From: Drosophila pseudoobscura
Taxonomy: Eukaryota; Arthropoda; Insecta; Diptera; Drosophilidae
Length of the DNA: 64,000 nucleotides
Assembly: GCF_009870125.1 (NCBI RefSeq)
Contig: NC_046683.1
Location: forward strand, 65,735,869 to 65,799,868
Reading direction: 5' to 3'
Part shown: piece after piece, positions 12,260 to 57,169 of the stretch
Numbering within the stretch: the stretch's first letter is position 1
Layout: each line of letters begins with the position of its first letter
Program-made: the position numbers and the translations under genes
The notes under the pieces: model-generated
Seen by the model: the letters and a program-made list of their open reading frames with translations, nothing else
What the model was told of the DNA's origin: nothing
Databases searched by the model: none

Positions 12260-14640
12260 CGACTCAGACTTGTTTTTAGTTGTTGTTCTGCGCTTTGCAT
12301 AAATCCCGACGTTCCGATATTTGAATGAAGATGTGCCTGAGCTCCGAGTGTGTGCTGCCGAGTCGACCAGCATCACCTGTCCGGTTTCTTACTCAGCGTC
12401 AGAAGCGGTCGTCGGATCGGCAGTAACAACAATTTGAAGTTCATTATCAACGTCGCTCAAATTCGCACTTCTCACACTCGCACAGACCCACACACAGATA
12501 CTCGTAACGAAAACATCATTAATTGTACAATACAATAATATGTATGCGGTATGCCCAATTAGTTATCTAATATTTGCCGTTCTATGGACTACCCATCTTT
12601 TGTTTCTATTGCTGAAACCCTTTAAGAGGGGCCGCCGCCGCCGTCTTTGGTCTTTGAGTGGCATTCTGTACGCTCGTTGGCTGTCAGTTTCGAGTATCTC
12701 AAAGATGGTTTTGTGGGAACACTTAAAATCCAATCCCATACCATCCGTGAATGTTTCAGGTGTATCGGACAATGAGAGCCAGAGGTTTAAGAAAATATTT
12801 GTACAACGATGAAGCTGGAAAAGAATCTATGCTGGACTTCATCCATCAATCGAAACATTTACCCATGTACATATTTGTATCTCAATGCATTCTGCATCTG
12901 TAGCTATATTTTTGTTAATAATGTATTTACCTCGAAGGTCTCTGTTAGAGAAAAACATAACCAAAACATTTGAATCCAACAAATAGACGTGTTTATTTCC
13001 ATAACAGGATACTGCATAGTCGACCCTTGGAATGTGTGTATCTTTATTTCTGTTACCGGGCTATGATTTATTTACAATTAAGCATCTTTGAGCGCTTCAA
13101 TCACTTTTTACTTTTAATTAATGCAAAATTTACAGCTTTGACTCAACTTTGGCTTTGGGTTTCCTGTAGATCGGCGGAAGTTTTCTGTTTAGACATGCGC
13201 CGACCCTCTTGATGTCCGCCTCACTTGTCTTGTGCATAATTAGATACACAACATATATTATATGCACGATGGTAATCACATCACTCAGAGCGCTATCAAG
13301 TGTCAGTTCAATACGCTCGGCTTGAGTGCAATTAGAGCCTCTCAACCTCTTTGTTTACGGAGATTTTTCGGATCGTTTCGCTTTGGAATCGGATCGTGAT
13401 GGGTGCTGGAATGGGAGAACGATTGAAAGGCGCTTATTAGGGGGCTTACAAGGGCCGGCCGTGGCTGTGGCCGTGGCATTCTAGGGAGCAACGAAAACTG
13501 CGCAGTTTCTCGATTACAGAATGATTTAACTATTTAAATAATAAATACACTTCACGTTCCAGGCTGGGCCCATAAAAATCGGCCATCTTTGAACTGCGAC
13601 TAATGCAACAGGCTATTTTGAATGTCAAGCAATTGCCACATCACCTTCCGTAGTAGCATCATCCTCATCTCATCTCATCCATAGTAGTATCATCATCATC
13701 ATCATCAATTTCTCAATGATTTGGGTCTTTTGGCTATTTTTAATATTTTTCTACCAGACAAAGGCGAGCCGAACCTGAGACTTTCGGGGTTCTATTCATC
13801 CATCGACTCAAGCTGGTTTCAATAACTAAGAATCTTTGGAAACAACAAAGGTTCTGGGTTATTTATGATTCACCAACAGGTTAAACTATACCCCGTGGCA
13901 ACAACATAACCCACTGACGTCCAACTTAGGATTTTATTTTGGTTATTTTGTCAGTTATCTTATCTATTTTGTTATTCCAGCAATTTCTGGAATCAAATGG
14001 AGTCCGCTTTAAAAACAAATAAACAAATTAAAGTAGCATCTTGTTCAATGGAAAATTCATTGATTCACTTTTCGATTTGTTATTTTGTTCTTAGTCTTTG
14101 ACTGAGAATTCCGATTCAGACTCGATTGATGATGCAAAAGTCTAAATAAAAACGAAGACCTAATTTCCAACAAAAAAAAAATCTGGTTTTTGGGCCCCTC
14201 CATCTTACACGTTTTTTTGTTTGCATTTTTTGTTAATTATAATATATTTTTATTCTTTTTACTGACTTTAATAAGTATACGACGTATAATAATTGCGTAT
14301 GATAAACGATGGTGCAGCATATGATGGGTATTGTGCTGTGAGAAATTTATAAAATGCTTATTCAATTGTTATTATTTCCATGGTGGCCGCGTGGTTTAAT
14401 TAAGCTAGAGATTGTCAATTCCTTATTTATTCTATGGCTAAATCTATAATTAAAAATTGGACAAGTTCAAGTGGAATATTCTCGAAACGAAAAAGTCATA
14501 GATAGATGTATAACCGCATGCCTGTTATTGTCATTGAATTGATAATTTTGAAAGAAGCTACAGCATCATTGCTAAAGTGGTTACGCGGTAAAATTTGAAT
14601 TAAGCCCACGAGCGCGTTCCATGGCAAGCAGAAGTTGTCA
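12260..14640. other. Intergenic region, no gene recognised
   Basis: About 2.4 kb of AT-rich sequence with only short open frames of ordinary composition. It contains TCATCATCATCATCATC microsatellite sequence near 13690. I see no RNA gene or conserved protein. It may hold regulatory sequence for the cuticle gene, but nothing specific can be shown. Confidence 0.5.
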
Positions 14641-14649
14641 CAGTGATTT

Positions 14650-14960
14650 TGACAATCGTCATTTATATTCTGAAAATGAGACGGTATATTTCTGACGGTC
14701 GGATCGTATATTTTATTGGAATTTTAATCCGCGGAACATGCTGCTGGTCCATACAAATTTAATGTTGTCAACGGTAAAAACGTTGAGACTCAGACTCATT
14801 GCTGTTAGCAGATTCAAAGAGATTCAAAGTGGCAAAGTGAGCCAAAAACCGATTCGAAGAGAAAAATATATATACTGAAATATAGTGTCTCATTATCAAA
14901 ATATTTTTGTATATCTACATATTCCTTGATTTTGATATTCGGTTTAATATTACTGAAAAG
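14650..14960. repeat. Degenerate copies of the promoter-linked repeat, head to head
   Basis: 14676-14740 reads on the plus strand GAAAATGAGACGGTATATTTCTGA followed by GTCGGATCGTATATTTTATTGG, matching the promoter end of the family but with a lost TATCGATA. 14866-14960 matches the same end on the minus strand (TCTCATTATCAAAATAT, then ACATATTCCTTGATTTTGATATTC). The two copies face each other across about 130 bp. Confidence 0.6.
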
Positions 14961-15373
14961 CTGAGTGTCAAGATACTCAGTCACGTATTGCAATGTGACA
15001 TGTAAGTTACATGCAAAATGTATGATGTCAAATCGATATCTGACAGAAGTTCGACGCCACATGTAAATTTTCGGTTTCGACGGTTTCATTCGACAAAGGC
15101 GCTTCGCTTCAATTGATCTTGTATTGATATTGGCTTCCAACGAAAAAGTTCCGCCAAATCTTAATTGCTACGATAGTTACTAGAGCAGTTCCTTTGCCGG
15201 CAACATGCGGGCGGTTCAAATGAACAGAACAACAATCCTCATCGAGTAAACTCTCACCCGAGCCTCAGTAGCAGGAGGCCGTCGAAGAGAATCTGCAGTC
15301 CCACCAGCACACGGCTTGAGAAGAGTTTCTGTAGCAGAGTCGTCATCCAATCGAACAGCAGCAGCCAGAGGCC

Positions 15374-15679
15374 GTGTCTATACTAAATTTGCGGACAGAG
15401 GCGGCAGTGTCATTGTCCCTTGCTGAACAGGCACTGTCACTGTTTCTTCCTGAAGAGGCACTTGCTGGCCCCGCACCGCAGACCTCGTGTAATCGCCACA
15501 GTCTGGTCCTTACCCAGCCATTGACGCCGTTGAGAAGAAAAGGAAAAGCAACCCAAGCGGATTTTGACGAAGGAAATGTTGAGGTTCTAGATCCAGGGGA
15601 AGAACAAGAACAGAAGCGCGTCATCGTTGAAGACCTTTACCAGGCTCTATATCTTTGCGAAAGATGGAACTTCCACTGA
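15374..15679 (+). other. Short open frame upstream of the SUMO-protease copy
   Basis: A 101-codon open frame, rich in Leu/Glu/Ala and ending ALYLCERWNFH. It lies between the degenerate promoter repeat and the SUMO-protease-like exons, in the same orientation. No family is recognised. It could be a remnant of an N-terminal region or 5' UTR of that gene, or chance. Confidence 0.2.
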
Positions 15680-15967
15680 AGTAGCCGGAACCGGCGACGG
15701 TTCCTCCAAGCAGCGAAGAGCGGCGCGTGGCAGCTGGCACCGGCACCGGCGACGGAACTGAAACCCCAGCACCATATTTCTACGATACTTCAAGGAAGCG
15801 TTCATAAGTATTTCAACTGATTCTCCTCAACAAAGTATTCCTAGTATTTATTCTCATTTGCTTTGAATTAGTTGTAGTGCCGAAAAACAAGAGAGCTCCT
15901 CTTTTTTCAAGTATCGCCCTGTTGACAGCACGTTTTCCGTAACATTTCATATCCGAATGCCGTGGAC

Positions 15968-17064
15968 ATGGAAACACAGGGCAATGGCAATGGCAGCAGC
16001 GGATCCGACGACGACTGTCTGATCATTGACGAGGAGCCCGTCATAATCGAACTGGACGATAGCTCCGAGAGCGAGCAGGCACAGTGAGTGGAGGATAAAG
16101 AGATAGTTTTTGAATAGTTTATGATTATGTGTTGCTTCTTCAGGTCTGAGGAAAGCGAAACAGAGCATCAGGAAGAAGTCCCGGCAATGCAGCAGTCCAG
16201 CGGCCTATTATTTCGCTATGATTTCGAGAAGGAAGTTGAGTTTATTCCCATCACCGATGGGCAGTTGCGGGAGCTGCAAGACATAGTGACGGGCCCAGAC
16301 AATGCTGTAAGCACTGCCATCTATAATATATCTACATATATACAGATTTCTGATTCGAATAGGATCACTGTCTCGCTCCATTCCATGCCATATTACCTCA
16401 CCCTTCTAATGCATGTGTCCGTCCTGTTCTGATCTGATCTGTTTGCAGCCTCTTATCACCAAATATTCGCGTACAATCACTAAAAAGGATATTCGCACAC
16501 TGACCGACCTGAGCCGGGTGAACGACACAGTGATCAATTTCTATATGAATCTGCTCATCGAACGTTCGCAGCAGACGAAGGGAATTCTGCCCAGTGTCTA
16601 CAGCATGAGCACAGTCTTTCTGAAACGCGTCTTCGAGTGTGGGTTCGATGCTGTGAAGTGCTGGACGAGTAAGATTGATGTGTTCAGCAAGGACATCATT
16701 CTAGTGCCTGTGCACTGCAATAGTAAGCGTTGGTGCATGGCCATCATACACTTCAAAAATAAGACTATCTTCTACTACGATTCGCTTGGATATCCGAATG
16801 ACATCGCCCTGGATGTCCTTAAGAACTACATTATTGCCGAGTCGCTAGACAAGCGCAAGGTGCAGTACGACATGAGCGGCTTTAGGATTGAAAATGTGTT
16901 GAATGGTCCGCAACAAACGAACGGCTCAGACTGCGGTGTGTTTAGCTGTATGACAGCCGAATATATATAGCTCGGGGAAAGCCGCTGACATTCAATCAGG
17001 AGCACATGAGCTATTTTCGTAAGAAATGATGCTGGAGATTGTTCATGGGCAGCTGTGGAAATAG
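15968..17064 (+). pseudogene. SUMO protease (Ulp1/SENP, peptidase C48) copy, broken near the C-terminus
   Basis: Exons 15968-16083, 16144-16306 and 16449 onward join in phase across two GT-AG introns. The product begins METQGNGNG and has an acidic N-terminus (IIDEEPVIIELDDSSE). The C48 catalytic domain follows: DLSRVNDTVINFYMNLL, the histidine in WCMAIIHF, the aspartate in FYYDSLGYPND, and the cysteine in TNGSDCGVFSC. Four codons later the frame closes at 16968-16970, after a TA run. The expected C-terminal strand and helix are still legible downstream in two other frames (RGKPLTFNQEHMSYFRK, then MLEIVHGQLWK, ending at 17064). At least two indels are therefore needed to explain it. The catalytic triad is intact but the fold would lack about 35 residues. 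Retained introns argue against a retrocopy; it looks like a decaying DNA-level duplicate. A truncated active gene is the alternative. Confidence 0.7.
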
Positions 17065-17131
17065 TACTCGCCAATAGTACCACAGTCTCCACACCCTACA
17101 AGCTGCACCCTGCACCCTTACGGAATTAAGC

Positions 17132-17137
17132 AATAAA
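17132..17137 (+). terminator. Poly(A) signal after the SUMO-protease copy
   Basis: AATAAA about 70 bp beyond the end of the legible SUMO-protease homology. It suggests that the copy carried its own 3' end. Confidence 0.4.
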
Positions 17138-17379
17138 GAAGGGGAATAATTGCTTTAATAGGGAATAGAGTTGGGCATAGAACTCTTTTGCAGGAGCGCT
17201 TCCCAAACACACACTACACAAATGAAACTGATCTGATCCCATTCCTCTGTTGAACAAAAACTCCTACAAGTTAGAAAAACTATGGTCCATGAATACTTTA
17301 AGCAAACAAGAAATATAATATGTAACAATAAAACACAAATGTATAATTATTTAAATACTTCGATTTGATCTTTGTCAGA

Positions 17380-18880
17380 GCAGGCTCCAATGAATGCAGA
17401 AACTAGTCAGTCTCTGTTTTAAAGCTATTAACGACATTTTGCGTGTTCAGGTGTGGACGTCCTAGCTAGCTAGTACTATCCAATCGAATATCAAAACCGA
17501 CGAATACGGTTTCCAATCCTTGACGAACACCAAAAATAATGTAAATTTAACAATTTTAGCGCAGTTCCGGTGATATATATATCGGGGGTGTTTTGTAAGA
17601 AAAGAGGAAGCACAAGATGGATCTGATCTACAAGAACAATTTGAAATCAGTAATATTTGCCGCCATTTACGTCAAGTCGTTGAACTATTTAAATAGAGGG
17701 GTCCTAAGTGGTCAAGTTCTCCCCTTCAGGTGTCGCTTTTGGTAGTTACATATAAATTTAGTTAAATTGTGGCAAATGTGTAGTTGGCGTGTAGTTCCCA
17801 TGTAAGGAAACTAATTTAGTGGAAATTTCTGTTGACCGTTTTTGCTTAAAGCCCGTTTGAACAATGCAAAAAAATGAAAACTTAAATTTAACCAGTCTTG
17901 TAGGAAATTGATTCATTAATCATATATCATTATGTGGGCAAAACTGAGATATCTATATGGTTAGTAATGTTCCACGGAATATCAAAAACGAGGAATTCTT
18001 CGTATTAACTAAATTGCTACTGTCAACACTAATTTTCATACCCTAGGGAAAGCAATATTATAAAACTGATAAGAAGTTTGTCATCCCAGGCTACAACTAA
18101 CGCAAAAACAATTTAGTCTCTGTTTTAAACCTATTTCAACGATATTTTGATGGTTTTGGTCTTCTTATAGAATCCAAGAATGGGTATCGGGATCGAGATA
18201 TATTTACAAGACCCTAATCATATGCATTAATTAATATGTCTAAGACAGATAATTTCTATATATTGCGTTTTTAAACGGCTTGGATAAACAGTTTTTCATA
18301 TATATTAACGAAATAGGGTATAGCTGGGCCCAAACTCCGGTTGGCGTGACATTTCATACTCACTTACGTTGCCACTGTTTCTTTGTTGACCTTTTTTGTT
18401 TAAACCTTGCTGCAGTCACAATACAATAAATGGGAGTACTAAAAATCAGGCAATTCTGTAGAAAATTTATTCATTAATAGGCTGAAATTATATGGGAAAA
18501 GCTAAAGGTTTTAGTTAGGCAGCATTATTCAACGGAATAAAGAAGTTGAGCAATTGGAACGAATGTTCTCTTACGTTTTATTACGTTTCATTTGTTTGAC
18601 CTTTTTCTCAAAAACCTCTTTTTACCTAAAATGCAATAAAAGCGAGTAGTTAAAATAAGCCAGTTAAGTAGAAAATTGAATCATCAATCGTTTAAAATTA
18701 TGATGGCATAGCTAATTGTTCTATATAGCTAGTAATATTCGACGGAATATCAAAAACGAGGAATATGTTAAATATAACTTGAATTCGTCAGTATATTTAC
18801 GGTATATTTTGAAAATGAGGCGGTATGTTTCGGTTTATTTCTGAGGGTCTGGCGGTATATTTTATCGATAAGTCCGCGGC
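17380..18880 (+). repeat. Promoter-linked dispersed repeat, copy 2 (longest)
   Basis: The right 900 bp (about 17980-18880) runs in parallel with 62180-63010. Shared words include CACTAATTTTCATACCCTAGGGAAA, GTTTGTCATCCCAGGCT, AATCATATGCA, GGTTTTAGTTAGGCAGCATTATT, ACGTTTTATTACGTTTCATTTG and TAAAATAAGCCAGTTAAGTAGAAAAT. It ends with the same CGTCAGTATATTTACGG ... TATCGATAAGTCCGCGG block. Subunits repeat inside: GTAGAAAATTTATTCATTAAT-like words recur near 17900, 18455 and 18665, the last two about 210 bp apart. The left part, 17380-17980, is more degenerate. No open frame of note is present. The promoter end points at msn. Confidence 0.8.
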
Positions 18881-18893
18881 CACACTCATCACA
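18863..18893 (+). promoter_or_regulatory. Probable msn promoter: DRE plus motif-1-like word
   Basis: TATCGATA at 18863-18870 is followed by AGTCCGCGGCCACACTC, close to the Drosophila motif 1 (YGGTCACACTR). A TCAGTATATTTACGG word lies some 75 bp upstream. There is no TATA box. Transcription would start near 18890-19020, giving a 5' UTR of about 1.1 kb before the msn ATG at 20086. The promoter block is the end of repeat copy 2. Confidence 0.5.
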
Positions 18894-20085
18894 AACCCAA
18901 TTTTTTTTTTGAACTGCGCGGTCGGGTTGCTGCGCGCGTCGTCGAATAAACAAATTGAAAACTAAATTTTTTGCTAGTGTACAATAAAAAAGTGTACAAT
19001 ACTCAATTTCGCTCGTCAGTGTCAAGAGAAAGAGGAACAGAAACAAAAGAAAAAAAAGTAGAAGGAAGAAAATGTGCGGCAGTCTGAAGAGGCCAAAGCA
19101 GATGACGAAAACTTTGTAAACTTGTGCAAAGAGAGAGAAAGAGAGACACACACGGACAGTGAAAGATAGTTTAATATTAAGATACATTCGGATTGGAAAC
19201 AGTGCGGAGGAGTTGTCGCTGCGTCGGTTCGCGTATAGAATTTTTTCCCCTGATTGCACAAAAATCGTAACTTAAGTTTATTAAGCATTTGTGCAATGCA
19301 CAGGCGTGAATAAAAACCAACCAAACGCTGTGCGTGTAAAAGTATGTAAAAAAAGAGTACCCAAAAAAGAGAAAAACAGCCGAAAACGGCATCCGATTCG
19401 AGCGAGTGGCAGATTTTTTTCTGTCTACCTACACAAACACACACATGCACGTATAGGGCAGCGGTAGAATGTGTGCGTGATTGTGTCTGTATAGGTGTTG
19501 GCTGGTCCATCGGGAGGTCCGCCGCAGAAATAAAGCGGACAAATTTGTGAAAAAGTGTGCTGAAAGAGTGGAAAAAGAAATGTTTAACTAAGCAGAAATT
19601 TTGTGCGGAAATTGTGCCGGAAAAATCACGGCAAAGTGCGTGCCGCGCCCCGTTTGCCAAACGCCAACACACAGAGGCACGCTCACACATTAGCACACAC
19701 TCATAGAGGGAGAGCCACATACACTCACACTCAAAAACACCAATACAGAGCGTAGAAGAAGCAGTGGGCAAAAGCCAGAAGAGAAAAGTTGTATTAAAGG
19801 CAGAGCAACAAATAGTTTTGTTAATTGCAGTATTTAATATTGTTGGCTGGTATTTTTGTTTGAGAAAATACTAAAGAAATAACTGCAGTTCTCTCCCGTT
19901 TGCCTTAGTGCTCTTTGTGTGTGCGTGTGTTTTTGCTTGTGTGTATTGGTGTTTTATTTTTTACAGTCTCCTTCCTCTTCTCCCCTTCCGCGTGAAGTAG
20001 CAGCAGCAAATCTCCGGGGCAGCAGCAGCAGCAGCAGCAGAAGAAGGGAGTAGAAGAGAACAACACAACAAAATAGCAAATCAAA

Positions 20086-53440
<33,355 letters not shown>

Positions 53441-55570
53441 AGCGCTCTGCTCTGCTCTGATGATCTTGGCAGCCATCGATCGACCCAACCCCAACCGCAG
53501 CCCCAAAAGAAGCGATCGATTTGCTCAACCAGCAATGCATAAAACATTTTCTTCTTATTTTACAACAAAACCAACAAAATATCTAAAGAGAACATACACA
53601 CCCCAACCCCAGCCCACACCCACACACACATAACGAAGATAATTAGTGCATAAAAGTTAAGTGAAATGAGATGATGATGATAATATCCTATACAGACGAG
53701 AGACACAATTCGAAAACCAACATTCACCAAACCACACCACAACACACCACACCACACAAACAATCATGAACTTGTGCTTATGAAAATTCACCACGACAAC
53801 GTTTCAATTAGTAAATGTGCTAAGAAAACTCGATCCACTCGGACGCGGAGTGCGACGCGAGCCTATATATATATTAAAATAATCTATTTAATATTTAGAA
53901 ACGAAAATGTCAAGCTCACTCGCAGAGGTTTTTTCGTCAGAACAGAACAGAACGGAACGGAACACAGAAGTCAACGATCTATATCCTTTCGATGATGTAT
54001 GTATATTGGCGTTACGTAGTTGAACCCTGAACCCCCCACAGATGGTGTGGATAGCAGCATCCATTATCCAGATCCAGATGGATCACCACACACACACAAT
54101 CACAATCAGCACACACACACACGATTCAAATCCATTTCAAATGTCGTTTCGCGTATGATTTCGCTTTCAAGTTAAACTTAAGTTGAAAAAAAAAACAAAA
54201 AAAAACAGGCAACGCAGCAACCGAAAATACACATATGTATATCGAATTTTTGCAATGGAAAACCAACGTATATATATATATATATACATATATATAAATG
54301 AATAAATATATGCAATTAGTTTTTGTTCTTGGTATTATCAAATAGAATTTATTTGTGCGTTTCTGATGATGAGATGACGATTACATATGTTAGTGTGGAA
54401 AGCAGAGGGAAATTTATACATAAATTGAATTGTCTGTATGCTCATTTTTATGGAGAACAAAACAAAATAAAACAAAGCAAAGCAAAGCAAAATAAAACGC
54501 CATTGTAAAAACTAAGTGATAAAAACAAAGTAAAAAAATTAAATAATATTAGAGCGAGAGCAGAAGCAGAAGCGAAGCAGAAAGAATGTTTTTAAGCAGA
54601 AGCCGGAACAATTATAACTGATTTAATGTAAAATAAAGCCGAAAGCAACACAAACAAAACAATGCTTACAACATTTGATGCATAATTAATGGAAATGGAA
54701 ATGAAAGAGACGGAAGTACGGATGCACCATGACGTTTATAAGGAGAGCACTAACCTTATAGCAAACGAATTGGAGGGAATTACAAAACGAGAACCTAGTT
54801 AAGCTGCATTTTTTTACTGAACTTTTATACAGAGCAATGAAAAAGAGAAAAACAAGAAACAAATTTGAAACGAATCAAATCGTATCGAATCTAATCGAAT
54901 CGAGTCGAGTAGCAGACGAGAAGCATAAATTAAACCAAAATTCTATAAATCGTAGCATGTTAACAAATGATAAAAAACAAACCCATTAACAAACAATCTC
55001 CGCTTGTTGTACTGTGTGTGCATTTCCTTTGTGTTTTTAACAAGCTTCAATATCAAAAGTGGTCACGATGCAATATATCTCTACATAGTACATACATATG
55101 CCAAATGTGTATAGAACTCTTCTGAATTTCCCACACAATGAATGGATTACATTCTTTTCAAATATGTCAAATTAGATGGAGTCTAGTTTTTGTGTTGTTT
55201 GTTTTTAAATTCTCCCTCCTCCCTCCCTCTCTCCCACCCTCGATTCCTCCACCACACAGCAAAGGAATCGGAACGTAGGACAACCCGCGTCTCATTATGA
55301 AATATTATATTTAAAATATTTTTTTTTGTTGTATTTGTATTCCCCTATTACCCCGTATTTAATAATGTTCATCAAAACGAAATGGAAAACAATGCTGCAC
55401 TAAAATGCAAATCTAAAAATCAACAACAGAAAAGCAAATGAAATGAATAAAAGAATTAGTAATAAATGCTTACTTTATTTCTAAAATAAAACAAGTAAAA
55501 TGATACAGAAATGAATGTAAATCTAATTATTATATATATATAATCTCAAAATTAAAAGGAAAAAAAAACT
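53441..55570 (+). other. msn: msn 3' UTR
   Basis: AT-rich, A-rich sequence with poly(A) signals at about 54494, 54635, 55445, 55461 and 55482, followed by A-rich DNA. No coding sequence is seen. The several signals suggest alternative 3' ends. Confidence 0.55.
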
Positions 55571-55879
55571 ATATCAAACGTGATTTTATTTGATTATTTA
55601 TTTATACAAGGAAATCCAAATTAGTTGGTGTCTTGTCTCGGAGGAATTCTCAATTCAAATAGTGCGCGCTTATCCATCGAACAGTCGCGGACAGTGAAAT
55701 GTGGCCCACTTTTGGCACTTTGATCCAGAAAGTGGTCCAAACTCAACGAAACTTGGACTGCGAATGATTGGAGAAACGTAATGTTTTTAGTGAGTTTAAG
55801 ATATAAATGTTTGGTTGGGAAAGAATGACGAATGATCGCCGGAAAGGCGGGGAACGCTATAAAAATGATTGCCTAAAGT

Positions 55880-56690
55880 GGCAGCAGGATGCTCTGTGGA
55901 TGTTTTATTGCATTATAGAGTCGGATTACTGAATGAGGAATTCCGTCTAATGAGAAACACATTCCGCCCTTATCTTCTAGGACGATTCTGCTTCTTGCCA
56001 CCGTACCAGATTGGCGAGGAATTTTTTGTTCAACTATGTTGTTGTATTGTCCGAAAGGAGCCTGGGCAGTCAGGGCATTGTAGTGCCGGCACGCAGGCCA
56101 CTGAAAATTTAGTTGGCCTAGTCCAGATTGTCCACACCGTTGGCTGGACAAAGGGGCCGGGAAGTCCTTCGGGACGGCTACCACCGGCCACCAGCTTGGC
56201 GCCCTGCTGCTTGCCCTGCTGGATCATTCCAAGGATCTTATCCATCTGCTCCGGATTGACCTGGGGACCCTGCTCGGTGTTCAGATCCAAGGCAGTGCCC
56301 ACGGTCCTCTTCTAGGTGCGAGAGCCGGCATAGCAGCACTGGCCCATGTTGAAGCAGAGGCTTCTACAGAGGCTTTCTACATCCGTTGATCCGGTGAAGG
56401 CTACCTTGTCGACATCTGTGTGATTGGCCAGGGCAGCGCTGGCTCCACGGAAACTAGGCACCGCATTGACTGCTCGACTGGCTTTAGGACGATGGTGTTG
56501 CCGGTAGCTCAGTTTCAGCGATGATCTGCTCTGTAGTCGGAAATTCGATGCTTTGAAATTTTTTGCCCGATTTATTCTTGTGCCACTTACTTGTTGATGA
56601 ACAGTCTGCGTAGAGCGCCTCCGTGGTGGACTGGGGGCCGAGGCAGTGCGGGGCCACAGCTGTGGCAAAGGGCGCCGCCGGTCTTCAAAA
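55880..56690 (-). pseudogene. Decayed mitochondrial-type aldehyde dehydrogenase copy
   Basis: Read on the minus strand, pieces of an ALDH1/2-type enzyme appear in order but in different frames. These are a piece like LFIN-WHKNKSGK (about 56580), a GNTIVLKPVEQ-like piece, ALANHTDVDKVAFTGSTDV, the active-site cysteine region FNMGQCCYAGSRT (about 56312-56360), DLNTEQGPQVNPEQMDKILGM with KLVAGGSRPEGLPGPFVQPTV, then GLRAG and YNALTAQAPFG. Whole segments between these are missing, such as the glutamate-containing LELGG segment before the cysteine. No introns can be seen. It is an old, non-functional duplicate or retrocopy between msn and RpL8. The parental gene is not in the window. Confidence 0.85.
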
Positions 56691-56913
56691 CGGCCTACTT
56701 ACTTTGTTTTGTCCCGCAATTGAGATGGCAGTGCTTCGATAAGTCGCGACAGCAGATCGCTGGTGGTGTCAGTTCCTCGATAGCACAATCCATATCAACA
56801 CTCTGTACTCTTAACAGCACCTCCTGTGCCCTTAACAGCGTGCTGTTAACGCGCGGAAAACTCACGAAGTTGGCTGCGCTAGCTGTCATTTTGACATTTG
56901 CGTTTATCTTCCA

Positions 56914-56943
56914 CTCTTTCTTTTCTTTTCTACCCGAGATTCG
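56914..56943 (+). promoter_or_regulatory. RpL8: TCT (polypyrimidine) initiator and first noncoding exon of RpL8
   Basis: CTCTTTCT at 56914-56921 fits the YYCTTTYY initiator used by Drosophila ribosomal protein genes; further candidates follow in TTTTCTTTTCTACC. A donor-like GATTCG|GTACGTAG at about 56943 would end a short 5' exon spliced to the acceptor TTTACAG just before the ATG. Such TCT starts give TOP mRNAs whose translation follows growth signalling. Confidence 0.55.
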
Positions 56944-57169
56944 GTACGTAGCGTACTGTGGAAATGTTAATCGTGCAATTTTTCCCAAATATCGCAACAT
57001 CCTAACATGATAATAAACAAAAGTGCAACGAAAAGCCTGGCACTGGCCAACGCATACAATATTTAATAGAATGTTGCGATGGGCGAGCTTTAAATTGCGG
57101 CGGACATGGCAGCCCAGAGTGTTGTGATGAATGTGTTCATTTTTTTTTTTTTTGTTTTCGTTTACAGAA

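Noticed and set aside
11823-12302. 159-codon plus-strand frame over the cuticle gene's 5' end and promoter
   Set aside because: It overlaps the minus-strand signal exon and TATA box, has no recognisable motif, and lacks a supporting promoter or splice context.
57100-57166. Possible box C snoRNA (TGTGATGA at 57123) in the RpL8 5' intron
   Set aside because: No box D (CTGA) follows within a fitting distance before the acceptor, and no terminal stem was found.
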